Origin: Candidatus Baltobacteraceae bacterium
GTDB lineage: Bacteria > Vulcanimicrobiota > Vulcanimicrobiia > Vulcanimicrobiales > Vulcanimicrobiaceae
DNA length: 62,585 nt
Assembly (NCBI GenBank): GCA_035502855.1
Contig: DATJTX010000005.1
Coordinates: 1-62,585 of the forward strand
Direction of reading: 5' to 3'
A program made the translations under genes and the position numbers. Shown here piece after piece: positions 27,443 to 34,983 of this stretch. The notes under the pieces are model-generated. The model saw nothing but the letters and a program-made list of their open reading frames with translations, was not told where the DNA came from and made no database searches. Within the stretch, counting starts at the first letter, position 1. The number at the start of each line of letters is the position of its first letter.

Positions 27443-28030
27443 ATGACTACATTCGCATTGCAGCCTTCGGACTATGTGCCGTTGGCGATCGGCTTTTTCG
27501 GACTTGCCACGGGCTATTTCATCTATGGCGGGCAGGAGCTGTTCGGCTTTCCGCAGCGCACGCCCGAAGTCGACCGGAGCATGGGGCTGTGGGGCATTTG
27601 GATGCCGGGCTTCATGCAATTCGTTGCCGGCACGTATATCTTCGTCGGCTTGACGTGGTTTCAGGTGTTCAAAGGCGCGCCGCTTTACATGGCGGGTCTC
27701 GCGTTCACCGCGTACGGCGTACATTGGTTTGCGCTCGGCGGACGCCGCGTGATCGGAGGCGACGGCGCACCCGAATCCTGGATGTCGATCGCGTTCGGTT
27801 TGATCTCGCTCCTGGGCTTGCTGATCTTTTCCAGCGCCGGCGACGTTCCGGTGGCGTTGATCTTCCTTGGTCTGGTATTCGTTTATATCGCGGAAGGCCT
27901 CGAGCGCTTCGGCGTGGTGCACTCGTCCAAACCGCTTGGATTCTTCCACTGGGTCACCGGAATCTGGCTGATGTACTGCGCGTTCGCCGCGACGTTCAAC
28001 ATGGCGCTCGGCGCGCATTGGTGGCTCTAG
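27443..28030 (+). CDS. Membrane protein resembling the YaaH/SatP acetate-succinate permease family
   Basis: A 195-residue protein with six transmembrane segments. The region FMQFVAGTYIFVGLTWFQVFKG followed by FTAYGVHWFALG mirrors the GLAQLIAGIWEF-x-GNTFGATAFTSYGAFWLSFG signature of the GPR1/FUN34/YaaH family, and the total length fits. The opening motif normally found in that family (NPAPLGL) is not visible, so it is a divergent member or a related permease. A TATACT hexamer 8 nt upstream of the ATG could be a -10 box for a nearly leaderless message. Confidence 0.5.
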   Translation: MTTFALQPSDYVPLAIGFFGLATGYFIYGGQELFGFPQRTPEVDRSMGLWGIWMPGFMQFVAGTYIFVGLTWFQVFKGAPLYMAGLAFTAYGVHWFALGGRRVIGGDGAPESWMSIAFGLISLLGLLIFSSAGDVPVALIFLGLVFVYIAEGLERFGVVHSSKPLGFFHWVTGIWLMYCAFAATFNMALGAHWWL

Positions 28031-28042
28031 CAGACTTCGTCC

Positions 28043-28101
28043 CGCGCCGATCCGGCGCGATCGAATAGAAGGCGCTCAGCGCGAACCCCTCGAACGAGGG
28101 G
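28043..28101 (+). other. Two small perfect hairpins in the intergenic region before pncB
   Basis: CGCGCCG (28043-28049) pairs with CGGCGCG (28053-28059) across a 3-nt loop, and CCCCTCG (28086-28092) pairs with CGAGGGG (28095-28101). Neither is followed by a T-run. They may be mRNA-end stabilisers or a weak transcriptional attenuator before pncB. Confidence 0.3.
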
Positions 28102-28147
28102 CTCGCATCCGCATTGTTCTTTCACGCGTGCGCCGCTGGAGCCGTAC

Positions 28148-29479
28148 ATGAACGAGAGCTCGCTGCTGACCGATCTCTATCAGCTCGCGATGCTTCAGGC
28201 GTATCGTCGCTATGGCTTCGACCGGATCGCCGTGTTCGAGCTCTCGGTGCGAACCTTACCGGACCGTCGCGGATTCCTCATGGCGGCCGGACTCGAGCAG
28301 GCTCTCGACTTTCTCGAAGCATTGCAGTTCTCCGCCGGCGATCTCGCGTATCTGCGTGCCGGCGGGCGATTCCCTGATGACTTCGTCGAATCGCTCTCGG
28401 ACCTGCGTTTCACCGGTGACGTGGACGCGGTGCCTGAAGGCACGATCTTTTTCGCGCAAGAGCCGATCCTGCGGGTAACCGCACCGATGCCGCAGGCACA
28501 GCTCGTCGAGACGCGACTCATCAATCTGCTGCACTTTCAGACGCTGATCGCGTCGAAAGCGGCGCGGATGGTGCTGGCGGCACCGGGGAAGCTGCTCGTC
28601 GATTTCGGCTTGCGGCGAGCGCATGGCGCCGAGGCGGGCCTGTTGGCTGCGCGTGCTGCCTACATCACGGGATTTGCGGGGACCGCGACGGTGGAGGCGG
28701 GACAACGCTTCGGGATTCCGCTGTACGGAACGATGGCGCACTCGTTCATCGAAGCCCACGATCGTGAGGTCGTTGCATTCGAAGAGTTCGCACGCACCCG
28801 GCCGGAAGGGCTCGTGCTTCTGATCGACACGTACAATACGGAGCATGCCGCTCATGAGGTCGTTGCTCTTGCCGAACGGCTGGCGACGGCGGGAATTAGG
28901 ATCCGCGGTGTGCGCATCGACAGCGGCGATCTCGCCGCGCAGGCACGGCGCGTGCGCGAGATCCTCGACGCGGGCGGCCTGACCGAGGTAACGATCTTCG
29001 GCAGCGGGGGCCTCGATGAGGACGACCTTGTGCGGTTCGTTCGCGAAGAAGCACCGATCGACGGCTTCGGCATGGGGACGAGTCTGGCGACCTCGAGCGA
29101 TGCCCCCGCGCTTGATTGCGCGTACAAGCTACAAGTCTACGATGGGATTCCGCGCCGCAAGCTCTCTCCCGGAAAGGCGAGCTGGCCGGGAGCAAAGCAA
29201 GTCTGGCGCTCGTTCGACGATCGCGGCACGATGTTGGGCGATCGCATCGCGCTCGCCGGCGACGCGCGCGAGGGCGTACCGCTGCTGGCGCCGGTCATGC
29301 GCGCGGGCAAGCGCGTCCATCCGCAGCCTTCGTTGGCGGCGATCCGCAAGAACGCACGTGCAAATCTCGCGCAATTACCGCGGCCGCTGGCCTCCTTGGA
29401 ACACGCGCGCTATCGCGTCGAGATCGACGAGGCCCTACAAGAACTCGCGGCCGCGACCGATCGTCGCATCGCCGAATAA
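28148..29479 (+). CDS. pncB: Nicotinate phosphoribosyltransferase
   Basis: A 443-residue NAPRTase-family protein. It begins LLTDLYQLAMLQAY and has FELSVRTLPDRRGFLMAAGLE, DFGLRRAHGAEAGLLAARAAYITGF, the GTMAHSFIEA histidine loop and RIDSGDLAAQARRVREIL, all signature regions. The enzyme joins nicotinate to PRPP in the Preiss-Handler salvage branch of NAD synthesis. Length and order are normal. No other NAD genes are nearby, so it is probably transcribed alone. Confidence 0.93.
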   Translation: MNESSLLTDLYQLAMLQAYRRYGFDRIAVFELSVRTLPDRRGFLMAAGLEQALDFLEALQFSAGDLAYLRAGGRFPDDFVESLSDLRFTGDVDAVPEGTIFFAQEPILRVTAPMPQAQLVETRLINLLHFQTLIASKAARMVLAAPGKLLVDFGLRRAHGAEAGLLAARAAYITGFAGTATVEAGQRFGIPLYGTMAHSFIEAHDREVVAFEEFARTRPEGLVLLIDTYNTEHAAHEVVALAERLATAGIRIRGVRIDSGDLAAQARRVREILDAGGLTEVTIFGSGGLDEDDLVRFVREEAPIDGFGMGTSLATSSDAPALDCAYKLQVYDGIPRRKLSPGKASWPGAKQVWRSFDDRGTMLGDRIALAGDAREGVPLLAPVMRAGKRVHPQPSLAAIRKNARANLAQLPRPLASLEHARYRVEIDEALQELAAATDRRIAE

Positions 29480-29497
29480 AGAGCGTCTTCGGGTCGA

Positions 29498-29932
29498 TCA
29501 TGACGGCGTCACCATCACCGGAACTTTGGAGCGGCGCACGACGCCTTCGGCGACGCTGCCGATGAAGAGGTGCGCAAGCCCCTTGCGGCCATGGGTACCC
29601 ATGCAGATCAGCCCTACCTTGTTTTCATCGGCGAGGCGCAGGATCTCATCGCACGCATCGCCTTCGCCGGCTGCGGTCGTAACGTTGAGGCCGCCGGATT
29701 CGCAGGTCGATTTCTGCTTGTTCAACAGGTCGGCACCGGAATCGCGCATCATCTGGATCGCGTCGATCGGATAAGGCGTCTCATAGCCGGCGACCGCGAC
29801 GAGTTTCGAAACGTCGACCACGTTGACCAAGAGCAGTTTGGCGCCGTCCTCTTTGGCGAGACGACAGGCCAGTTCGACGGCCGATTTCGCTGCGTCCGAC
29901 TCGTCGACCGCGACGAGAATCGTATTGAACAT
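29498..29932 (-). CDS. Universal stress protein UspA-type, ATP-binding
   Basis: A 144-residue Usp protein. It opens with NTILVAVDESDAAKSAVELAC and ends with GTHGRKGLAHLFIGSVAEGVVRRSKVPVMV, containing the G-x2-G-x9-G-S nucleotide-binding motif of ATP-binding Usp proteins. It lies directly after the cytochrome oxidase operon on the same strand (13 nt from the subunit I stop), so it may be co-expressed under oxygen or energy stress. Confidence 0.9.
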   Translation of the reverse strand: MFNTILVAVDESDAAKSAVELACRLAKEDGAKLLLVNVVDVSKLVAVAGYETPYPIDAIQMMRDSGADLLNKQKSTCESGGLNVTTAAGEGDACDEILRLADENKVGLICMGTHGRKGLAHLFIGSVAEGVVRRSKVPVMVTPS

Positions 29933-29945
29933 GTGGTCTCCTCTC

Positions 29946-31577
29946 CTACCACGTCCTCAGGCCGGGAGCAAGAGGAACGTGACTGTGAAACAGTTCGATG
30001 AATGGTCCGGTGTACGCGAGTACCGCCAGCACGAGCGCGACGGCGCTCCAGCGGAAGAGATGCTGCAATATCGCCGGTGTCGGAGCGCCGGCTTCGGCCG
30101 GTGCGAAATCGGCGAGCGTGTCATGGGTCTTCTCGTTTTTGAACAGCGTGCCGATCGCGACGGTGGCGAAGAAGCAGATGCTGATGAACAGTATGCCGCC
30201 GCCCGCCGCTGCAAGGAGCATCGCCGGCTCCCATGGCGCCGCTGCGGCGGCGCCCGCGTAGTCGACCGAGGCCGTGCGGCGCGGCGCGCCGAGCAATCCG
30301 GCGTAGTGCATCGAGAGCGACATGATCAGCATTCCGATGAACCACAGGCGCGCTTGCCAGAGCGCGATGCTGCGGCCCCACAGTTCGCGTCCGGTCAACC
30401 GCGGGATCAGCCAATAGGTCGCGCCGATGAACGTCAGTGCCACCGGTCCGCCGACCGTCGCATGGAAGTGGCCGACGATCCAAATCGTATTGTGCACCAA
30501 CGTATCCATGCTGTACGAAGCGTTGACCATGCCGCCGAAGCCGCCGAGGATGAAGAGCAGCATGCCGTAGCCGGCGGCGGCGAAGAATGGATCGTTCCAC
30601 GGCAGCGAGGTGACCGTGCGAATGAACCCGCGCTGCCCGTTCTTGATCGCCGCGAGTTCGAACGAGGCGAAGATCGCGAACGCCGTGAGGAACGAGGGGA
30701 TGACGACGCCGTAAGTCATCACCATGTGCAGGAGTTTCCACTTGCTGGCGATCGGCTCCATGAACTCGTGATGAATGCCGACCGGCGTCGAGAGAATCAG
30801 GAGCATGAGGAAGGTCAGACGCGCGAGGCCGTCGCTGAAGACGGTTCCGTTGTAGCGTGTCGGGATGATCGTGTACCAGATGACGTAGGCGCCCATGATC
30901 CAGAAGTACACCAGCGGATGGCCGAAGTACCAGAAGAACATGCGGGTGAGCAGCACGTTGATACCGGGCGTCCACCCGAACGCCCAGGGAATCAGCAGGT
31001 ACATCTCGGCGACCACGCCGAGCGTCGCGATGATCCACATGAGAAAGGTCGTCGCCATCATGAACACGGGCAGCGGAATCGGTGCGCCCGGATGATTGCG
31101 CCGGAAGTAGAGAACGTTTTCGAAGACTTCGTAGGCGACGACCCAGGTACCGAGCACGAGCACCGTCGCCCCGAGATAGAAGAACGGACTCGCCTTGAGC
31201 GGCGCGTAAAACGTGTAGAGCACGGTCGCGTTTCCGGCAAGGATCATCGCCGCCGCGACCGCCGTTCCGATGAACATCAGCCACCAGCCGATCCATCCCA
31301 CCGTCAGCTTTCGATCCGGACGGGCGATGTTGCGATAGAGCACGAACTCGGCTAGACCGGTGATGAAGAAGGTTGTGAAAACCAGCGCCATCAACACGCC
31401 GTGCGCCGTGAGCATGCGGTAGTAGTCGAACCACTGCGGCGCTTGCAGGGCGTCCGCGCGCGAAAATGCTTGAAGGACGCCGAACACGGCGCCGAGACAG
31501 ACGGCGATCGTGGCCGTGTAGACGTGGGCGAGCACGAGCCGGTTCTCGGCGGGGTTGGAAGCGACAGCCGATTGCAT
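29946..31577 (-). CDS. cbaA: ba3-type (B-family) cytochrome c oxidase subunit I
   Basis: A 543-residue heme-copper oxidase subunit. Heme and CuB ligands are visible: HGVLMALVFTTFF (low-spin His), FGHPLVYFWIMGAYVIWY (His and cross-linked Tyr), GIHHEFMEP (the HH pair) and GHFHATVGG (HFH). The lack of A-family D-channel motifs and the small accessory subunits indicate a B/ba3-type enzyme, which typically has high oxygen affinity. ATG 31577 is chosen; the frame is open further upstream, but that would overlap the whole end of subunit II. The start overlaps the subunit II stop (TGATG). Confidence 0.9.
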   Translation of the reverse strand: MQSAVASNPAENRLVLAHVYTATIAVCLGAVFGVLQAFSRADALQAPQWFDYYRMLTAHGVLMALVFTTFFITGLAEFVLYRNIARPDRKLTVGWIGWWLMFIGTAVAAAMILAGNATVLYTFYAPLKASPFFYLGATVLVLGTWVVAYEVFENVLYFRRNHPGAPIPLPVFMMATTFLMWIIATLGVVAEMYLLIPWAFGWTPGINVLLTRMFFWYFGHPLVYFWIMGAYVIWYTIIPTRYNGTVFSDGLARLTFLMLLILSTPVGIHHEFMEPIASKWKLLHMVMTYGVVIPSFLTAFAIFASFELAAIKNGQRGFIRTVTSLPWNDPFFAAAGYGMLLFILGGFGGMVNASYSMDTLVHNTIWIVGHFHATVGGPVALTFIGATYWLIPRLTGRELWGRSIALWQARLWFIGMLIMSLSMHYAGLLGAPRRTASVDYAGAAAAAPWEPAMLLAAAGGGILFISICFFATVAIGTLFKNEKTHDTLADFAPAEAGAPTPAILQHLFRWSAVALVLAVLAYTGPFIELFHSHVPLAPGLRTW

Positions 31578-32044
31578 CACTTGACCTCGATCGTTCCGTA
31601 CATGTTTTGGTGACCGATCCCGCAGTACTCGTTGCAGACGAGCAGATAGGTTCCGGCTTTGGTGAAACGGTAGGTCGCACTGTTGACCCATCCGGGAATC
31701 GCCATGATGTTGATGTCGGTGCGGGCGATCTCGAAGCCGTGCACGACGTCGGAGCTGGTGACGTAGAACGTCACGGTGCTGCCGAGCGGGATCGTGAGCT
31801 TGGACGGGCTGAACATGAAGACTTGGGCGACGTAATAGGCCTCGTAGTTGCCGTCAGCGGTTTGGCGTAAACCCGGATGATCGAAGGGCGGCGTCGAGCC
31901 AACCTTGGTCGGTTCGATGGTCGCAGAGCCGGTCGGTGGGTTGATGTTGTCGGCGAAAGCGGCGATGAAGATGGTGGCCATGAACACGACCAGCATGGCG
32001 AGGCCAAAGGTCATCCACCAGCGTTCGTAGCGGTGAATGTGCAT
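31577..32044 (-). CDS. cbaB: Cytochrome c oxidase subunit II (CuA-binding)
   Basis: A 155-residue membrane-anchored cupredoxin: one N-terminal transmembrane helix (about residues 10-32), then a CuA domain with DVVHGFEI and the ligand cluster VCNEYCGIGHQNM (Cys-x3-Cys-x3-His-x2-Met). It receives electrons from cytochrome c. The short length, without a second hairpin helix, is typical of ba3-type oxidases. It lies between subunit IIa and subunit I in one operon; its start codon follows the IIa stop directly. Confidence 0.92.
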   Translation of the reverse strand: MHIHRYERWWMTFGLAMLVVFMATIFIAAFADNINPPTGSATIEPTKVGSTPPFDHPGLRQTADGNYEAYYVAQVFMFSPSKLTIPLGSTVTFYVTSSDVVHGFEIARTDINIMAIPGWVNSATYRFTKAGTYLLVCNEYCGIGHQNMYGTIEVK

Positions 32045-32170
32045 CTACCAGCGCTCCGCCATCAACGCGAATAGGGCAAACCAGCCGATGAGGAAAGCAA
32101 CGCCGATGCCGAGCACGAAGGCCAAAGTGCCGGGTAGCGGAACGTCCCGCTCGTCAGAGTCGGTTTTCAT
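32045..32170 (-). CDS. cbaD: Cytochrome c oxidase subunit IIa (41 aa, single helix)
   Basis: A 41-residue single-transmembrane protein read directly from the minus strand: a charged N-terminus (KTDSDERD), a PLPGTLAFVLGIGVAFLIGW helix, then ALMAERW before the TAG. This matches the size and shape of the ba3 subunit IIa that replaces the first helix of subunit II in the Thermus enzyme. It is the first gene of the oxidase operon, so this tiny gene also sets the operon start. A stop is followed directly by the subunit II ATG. Confidence 0.8.
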   Translation of the reverse strand: MKTDSDERDVPLPGTLAFVLGIGVAFLIGWFALFALMAERW

Positions 32171-32204
32171 ACTGCAACCCTAGCGGCGGCGGGTTCGGAA
32201 GTAA

Positions 32205-32218
32205 GGAAGGCACCTTCC
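32205..32218. promoter_or_regulatory. 14-bp dyad GGAAGG-CA-CCTTCC upstream of the OmpR-type regulator
   Basis: A perfect inverted repeat in the 75-nt divergent gap between the oxidase operon and the regulator gene. Nearly the same dyad (GGAAGGTGCCTTC, 13 of 14 identical in reverse complement) lies at 54612-54625 in front of the MASE1-PP2C gene. It is likely an operator or other protein-binding site. Confidence 0.4.
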
Positions 32219-32245
32219 CAGGTCCTGGAACATTCGGAGGAGCGC

Positions 32246-32929
32246 GTGTCGGGCACGGTCTTGATCGTCGAGGACGAACCGCAGATCGGCGACGTCTTGG
32301 CGGGATATTTACAAGCTGACGGCTTCACCGCCACGGTCAGTTCGACGTTTGCGGATGCGATGGCGGCGCTCGACCGCAGCCGCCCGGATCTCTTACTGCT
32401 CGACGTAACGCTGCCGGACGGCAGCGGGCTGGACATCCTGCGCGCGGTTCGCGAACGCGACATCCCGGCGATCGTCGTTACGGCGCGCGCTGACGAGGTC
32501 GATCGGATCGTTGGGCTCGAGATCGGCGCCGACGATTACATCACCAAGCCCTTCAGCCCGCGCGAGGTCGTTGCGCGCGTCCGCGCCGTCTTGCGGCGCG
32601 CGCAGGGCAGCGGCGGCGGGAGTTCGGGCGATCTCATTCGGATCGGCGATCTCGAGATCGACGTCGAAGCGCACGAAGTGCGGGTAGGAAAGCATCAGGC
32701 GCATTTGACGCCGTCGGAATTCCGGTTGCTGGAGGTGCTGGCGCGCAATGCGGGCGTGGCCCTCACCCGCGCGCAACTGCTCGATAAACTCAGCGACGAC
32801 GGTTCGATCTTCGAACGAACGCTGGACCGGCACATCAACAACTTGCGGCGCAAGATCGAGCCGGACGTGCAGAACCCGGCGTACGTGTTGACGGTCTACG
32901 GCGTCGGCTACAAGATGCGCAAGCTGTAG
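32246..32929 (+). CDS. OmpR/PhoB-family response regulator, orphan
   Basis: A 227-residue two-domain regulator. The receiver domain (about residues 1-120) has EDE near the start, the phospho-Asp in LLLDVTLPDGSG, the conserved Thr and the KPF lysine. The C-terminal winged helix (residues 130-225) ends with RTLDRHINNLRRKIEPD and TVYGVGYKM, standard for OmpR DNA-binding domains. GTG 32246 is preceded by CGGAGGA. No kinase gene adjoins it; the nearest is at 34982. The dyad at 32205-32218 may be its binding site. Confidence 0.9.
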   Translation: MSGTVLIVEDEPQIGDVLAGYLQADGFTATVSSTFADAMAALDRSRPDLLLLDVTLPDGSGLDILRAVRERDIPAIVVTARADEVDRIVGLEIGADDYITKPFSPREVVARVRAVLRRAQGSGGGSSGDLIRIGDLEIDVEAHEVRVGKHQAHLTPSEFRLLEVLARNAGVALTRAQLLDKLSDDGSIFERTLDRHINNLRRKIEPDVQNPAYVLTVYGVGYKMRKL

Positions 32930-33393
32930 TGCTCTTTTGCATCGGCCGCGATCTCGCCGGCGATGCCTTTCAGGAACGAATCGAGGCTGCGCCGGGCCAC
33001 ATTGCGGAAGACGGTGCGGTCCAGAAGCGCGCCGATGATGCCGAAGGGCGGCGTGTAGAACCCCTGCAGCCAAAGCTCGGCGGCGTTTCCGACCGGGGTG
33101 AGGCTCAGCGCGCCCTCGAATGCCGGAAAGATTCGTTCGCCGGATGCCGCGTGGATCGAAAGACCGTACTCCCAATGTACCGGGCGCTCGGCCACCCTCA
33201 GCTCGGCGGGAATTCGCACTTCGCCGGCGACGCCGGCGTGAAGGTCAGTCAGCTGTACCGCGAGCGCGAATCGATCCGGTGACGTGCCGGCCTTTGCCAG
33301 CGCCTGCATGACCCGCGCCAGCGATTCACGCGCCGCCGGCGGCGCCATCGCGACCGGCAGGGTGAGTTCGATCCTCCGCGCGCGCATCTTCAA
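32908..33393 (-). CDS. Orphan protein, paralogue of the 36946-37422 gene
   Basis: A 161-residue soluble protein I cannot assign. It has the pattern ERIFPAFEGALSLTPVG...ELWLQGFYTPPFGIIGALLDRTVFRNVARRSLDSFLKGIAGEI, which is matched by the gene at 36946-37422 (FPQFEGTL...ELRGHYAPPLGAAGQVFDEAIGLRIAQATAHEFLRDIKREIE). A long amphipathic helix near the C-terminus and a beta-rich N-terminal half suggest a lipid- or ligand-binding START-like (SRPBCC) fold, which is inference. It overlaps the convergent regulator end by 22 nt. Confidence 0.55.
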   Translation of the reverse strand: MKMRARRIELTLPVAMAPPAARESLARVMQALAKAGTSPDRFALAVQLTDLHAGVAGEVRIPAELRVAERPVHWEYGLSIHAASGERIFPAFEGALSLTPVGNAAELWLQGFYTPPFGIIGALLDRTVFRNVARRSLDSFLKGIAGEIAADAKEHYSLRIL

Positions 33394-33480
33394 CGTTCAG
33401 CGCCGGTTTGTGCCGCATCTCGTACCGCGTCCGCAAGCAGTTCGCGCGCGCGATTGTACGGGCAGTTGAGGTAGCGGCGC

Positions 33481-33489
33481 TGGTATAAT
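33481..33489 (+). promoter_or_regulatory. Extended -10 promoter (TGGTATAAT) for the NRAMP-like gene
   Basis: TGnTATAAT is a perfect extended -10 element; no good -35 lies at the usual distance, as is common with extended -10 promoters. Start codon ATG 33546 is 57 nt downstream, giving a predicted leader of about 50 nt. Confidence 0.5.
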
Positions 33490-33545
33490 CGTGCCATGCG
33501 GCTATCATGGCGAGCCGATGGGAAGCGCGAGGGAAGAACTACGGA

Positions 33546-34835
33546 ATGAGCATCGCGACGGATCTCGACGGCCTTCCGCGCCGGGTAGCGCGCTGGGCGA
33601 AATCGCTCGGACCCGGCTTAATTACGGGTGCGGCGGACGACGATCCGTCGGGAATCGCGACCTATTCCATCACCGGCGCGTCGACCGGCCTCTCGATGCT
33701 CTGGGCCGCGCTCGTTACCACGCCGATGATGGCGGTGATCGACGGAACCTGCGCTCGCATCGGGCTCGTCACCGGTGCGGGATTGATGTGGTCGCTGGTG
33801 CGCAGTATGCCGCGGGTCTTCGCGATCGCGCTCGCGCTCCTCGTCGGCGTGGCGAACACGTTCAACGTCGGCGCCGACTTGAACGCGATGGCGGTCTCGG
33901 CGCATCTGCTCGCGCCGGTTCCGATGGAAGTGTGGCTCGTCTTTTTTGCCGCGGTCATCGTCGTCGTCGAGGTCTTTTTCACGTATCGCGCGTTTGCCGA
34001 CATCATGCGTTGGCTGTGCATTGTGCTCTTCGCCTATATCATCACGGCGTTCGTCGTGCACGCCAATTGGCCGGTCGTGTTGCTCAACCTCATCGTTCCG
34101 CACGTTCGCTGGAACGCCGGCTGGCTCACCACGCTCACGGCCGCGCTCGGCACGACCATTACGCCGTACCTTTTTTTCTGGCAAACGTCGATGACGGCAG
34201 AAGAGCGCCAGGCCCGGCGCACGGCGAATCAGGATTCCGATCCCACACCGCGGCGCGTCGCGGATGCGCATGCCGACGCGAACACGGGCGCGATCTATTC
34301 GAATCTGGTGATGTTCTTCATCATCGTCACCTGCGCATCGACGCTCGGCGCGCACGGCTCCGCGAACATCGCAACCGCGCAAGATGCGGCCGAGGCGCTG
34401 CGCCCGCTGGCCGGCAATTTTGCCTTTACGCTCTTTACGATCGGGATCGTGGGAACCGGACTGCTGGCGGTTCCGGTTCTGGCCGGCTCATCCGGCTATA
34501 TGTTCGCCGAGTTGTGGGGGTGGCGCGAAGGGTTGGATCTGAAGCCGAACCGGGCGCGGGGCTTTTACACGATCATCGTCCTGGGCGTCGCGGCCGGAGC
34601 GACGATGGGTCTCTTTCATCTCGATCCGATCAAAGCGCTGTTTTGGTGCGCGGTCCTCAACGGGATCGCCGCGGTACCGCTGCTGTACGCGATCATTCGC
34701 ATCGCGCGCGATCACCGCGTACTCGGGAAATGGGTCATATCACGGACCGCGCTGGTCTGGTTGTGGCTCGCGTTCGGGTTGTTGCTCCTGAGCGCGCTCG
34801 GCACGTTTGCCTCTCCCTTCATCTCGACCTCTTGA
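33546..34835 (+). CDS. NRAMP-related divalent-metal transporter with altered metal-site residues
   Basis: A 429-residue membrane protein with about 11 helices. The first-helix signature is LGPGLITGAADDDPSGIATYS, and the helix-6 region is GTTITPYLFFWQTS. In classical Mn/Fe transporters these read DPGN and AxxMPHN; here they are DPSG and TxxTPYL, so the conserved Asn and Met ligands are missing. Known NRAMP-related magnesium transporters show similar losses. The start ATG 33546 has a GGGAAGAAC Shine-Dalgarno-like element. Likely substrates are Mg2+ or another hard divalent, by analogy only. Confidence 0.82.
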   Translation: MSIATDLDGLPRRVARWAKSLGPGLITGAADDDPSGIATYSITGASTGLSMLWAALVTTPMMAVIDGTCARIGLVTGAGLMWSLVRSMPRVFAIALALLVGVANTFNVGADLNAMAVSAHLLAPVPMEVWLVFFAAVIVVVEVFFTYRAFADIMRWLCIVLFAYIITAFVVHANWPVVLLNLIVPHVRWNAGWLTTLTAALGTTITPYLFFWQTSMTAEERQARRTANQDSDPTPRRVADAHADANTGAIYSNLVMFFIIVTCASTLGAHGSANIATAQDAAEALRPLAGNFAFTLFTIGIVGTGLLAVPVLAGSSGYMFAELWGWREGLDLKPNRARGFYTIIVLGVAAGATMGLFHLDPIKALFWCAVLNGIAAVPLLYAIIRIARDHRVLGKWVISRTALVWLWLAFGLLLLSALGTFASPFISTS

Positions 34836-34983
34836 GGAGATCGCGAGCGCGGCGAAGTGACTCGGCGATCGCCTCCAGGCGCTCGGGCGTCGCCGGAACG
34901 ATGCCGTCGATCATCCCCTCGACGTTCGCCAGCGCGATGCCGAGGAGGTTGCCGAGATCGTGCCGGATATTCTTGTCCTGCAT
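34819..34983 (-). CDS. Mini DHp/HisKA-like protein (54 aa), antisense to the kinase start
   Basis: A 54-residue protein: QDKNIRHDLGNLLGIALANV then EGMIDGIVPATPERLEAIAESLRRARDLL. This is a two-helix pattern with a candidate phospho-His in HDLGN, as in the dimerisation and histidine phosphotransfer domain of sensor kinases, but without any ATPase domain. Its ATG (on CATG) overlaps the kinase ATG on the other strand, and its stop overlaps the end of the NRAMP-like gene by 17 nt. It may be a phosphotransfer adaptor or an inhibitor of the kinase next door; a random open frame is not excluded. Confidence 0.5.
   Translation of the reverse strand: MQDKNIRHDLGNLLGIALANVEGMIDGIVPATPERLEAIAESLRRARDLLKRSR

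Noticed and set aside
28043-28101. Intrinsic terminator or riboswitch before pncB
   Set aside because: Stems are short with tiny loops and no T-run, and no known NAD-related riboswitch pattern is visible.
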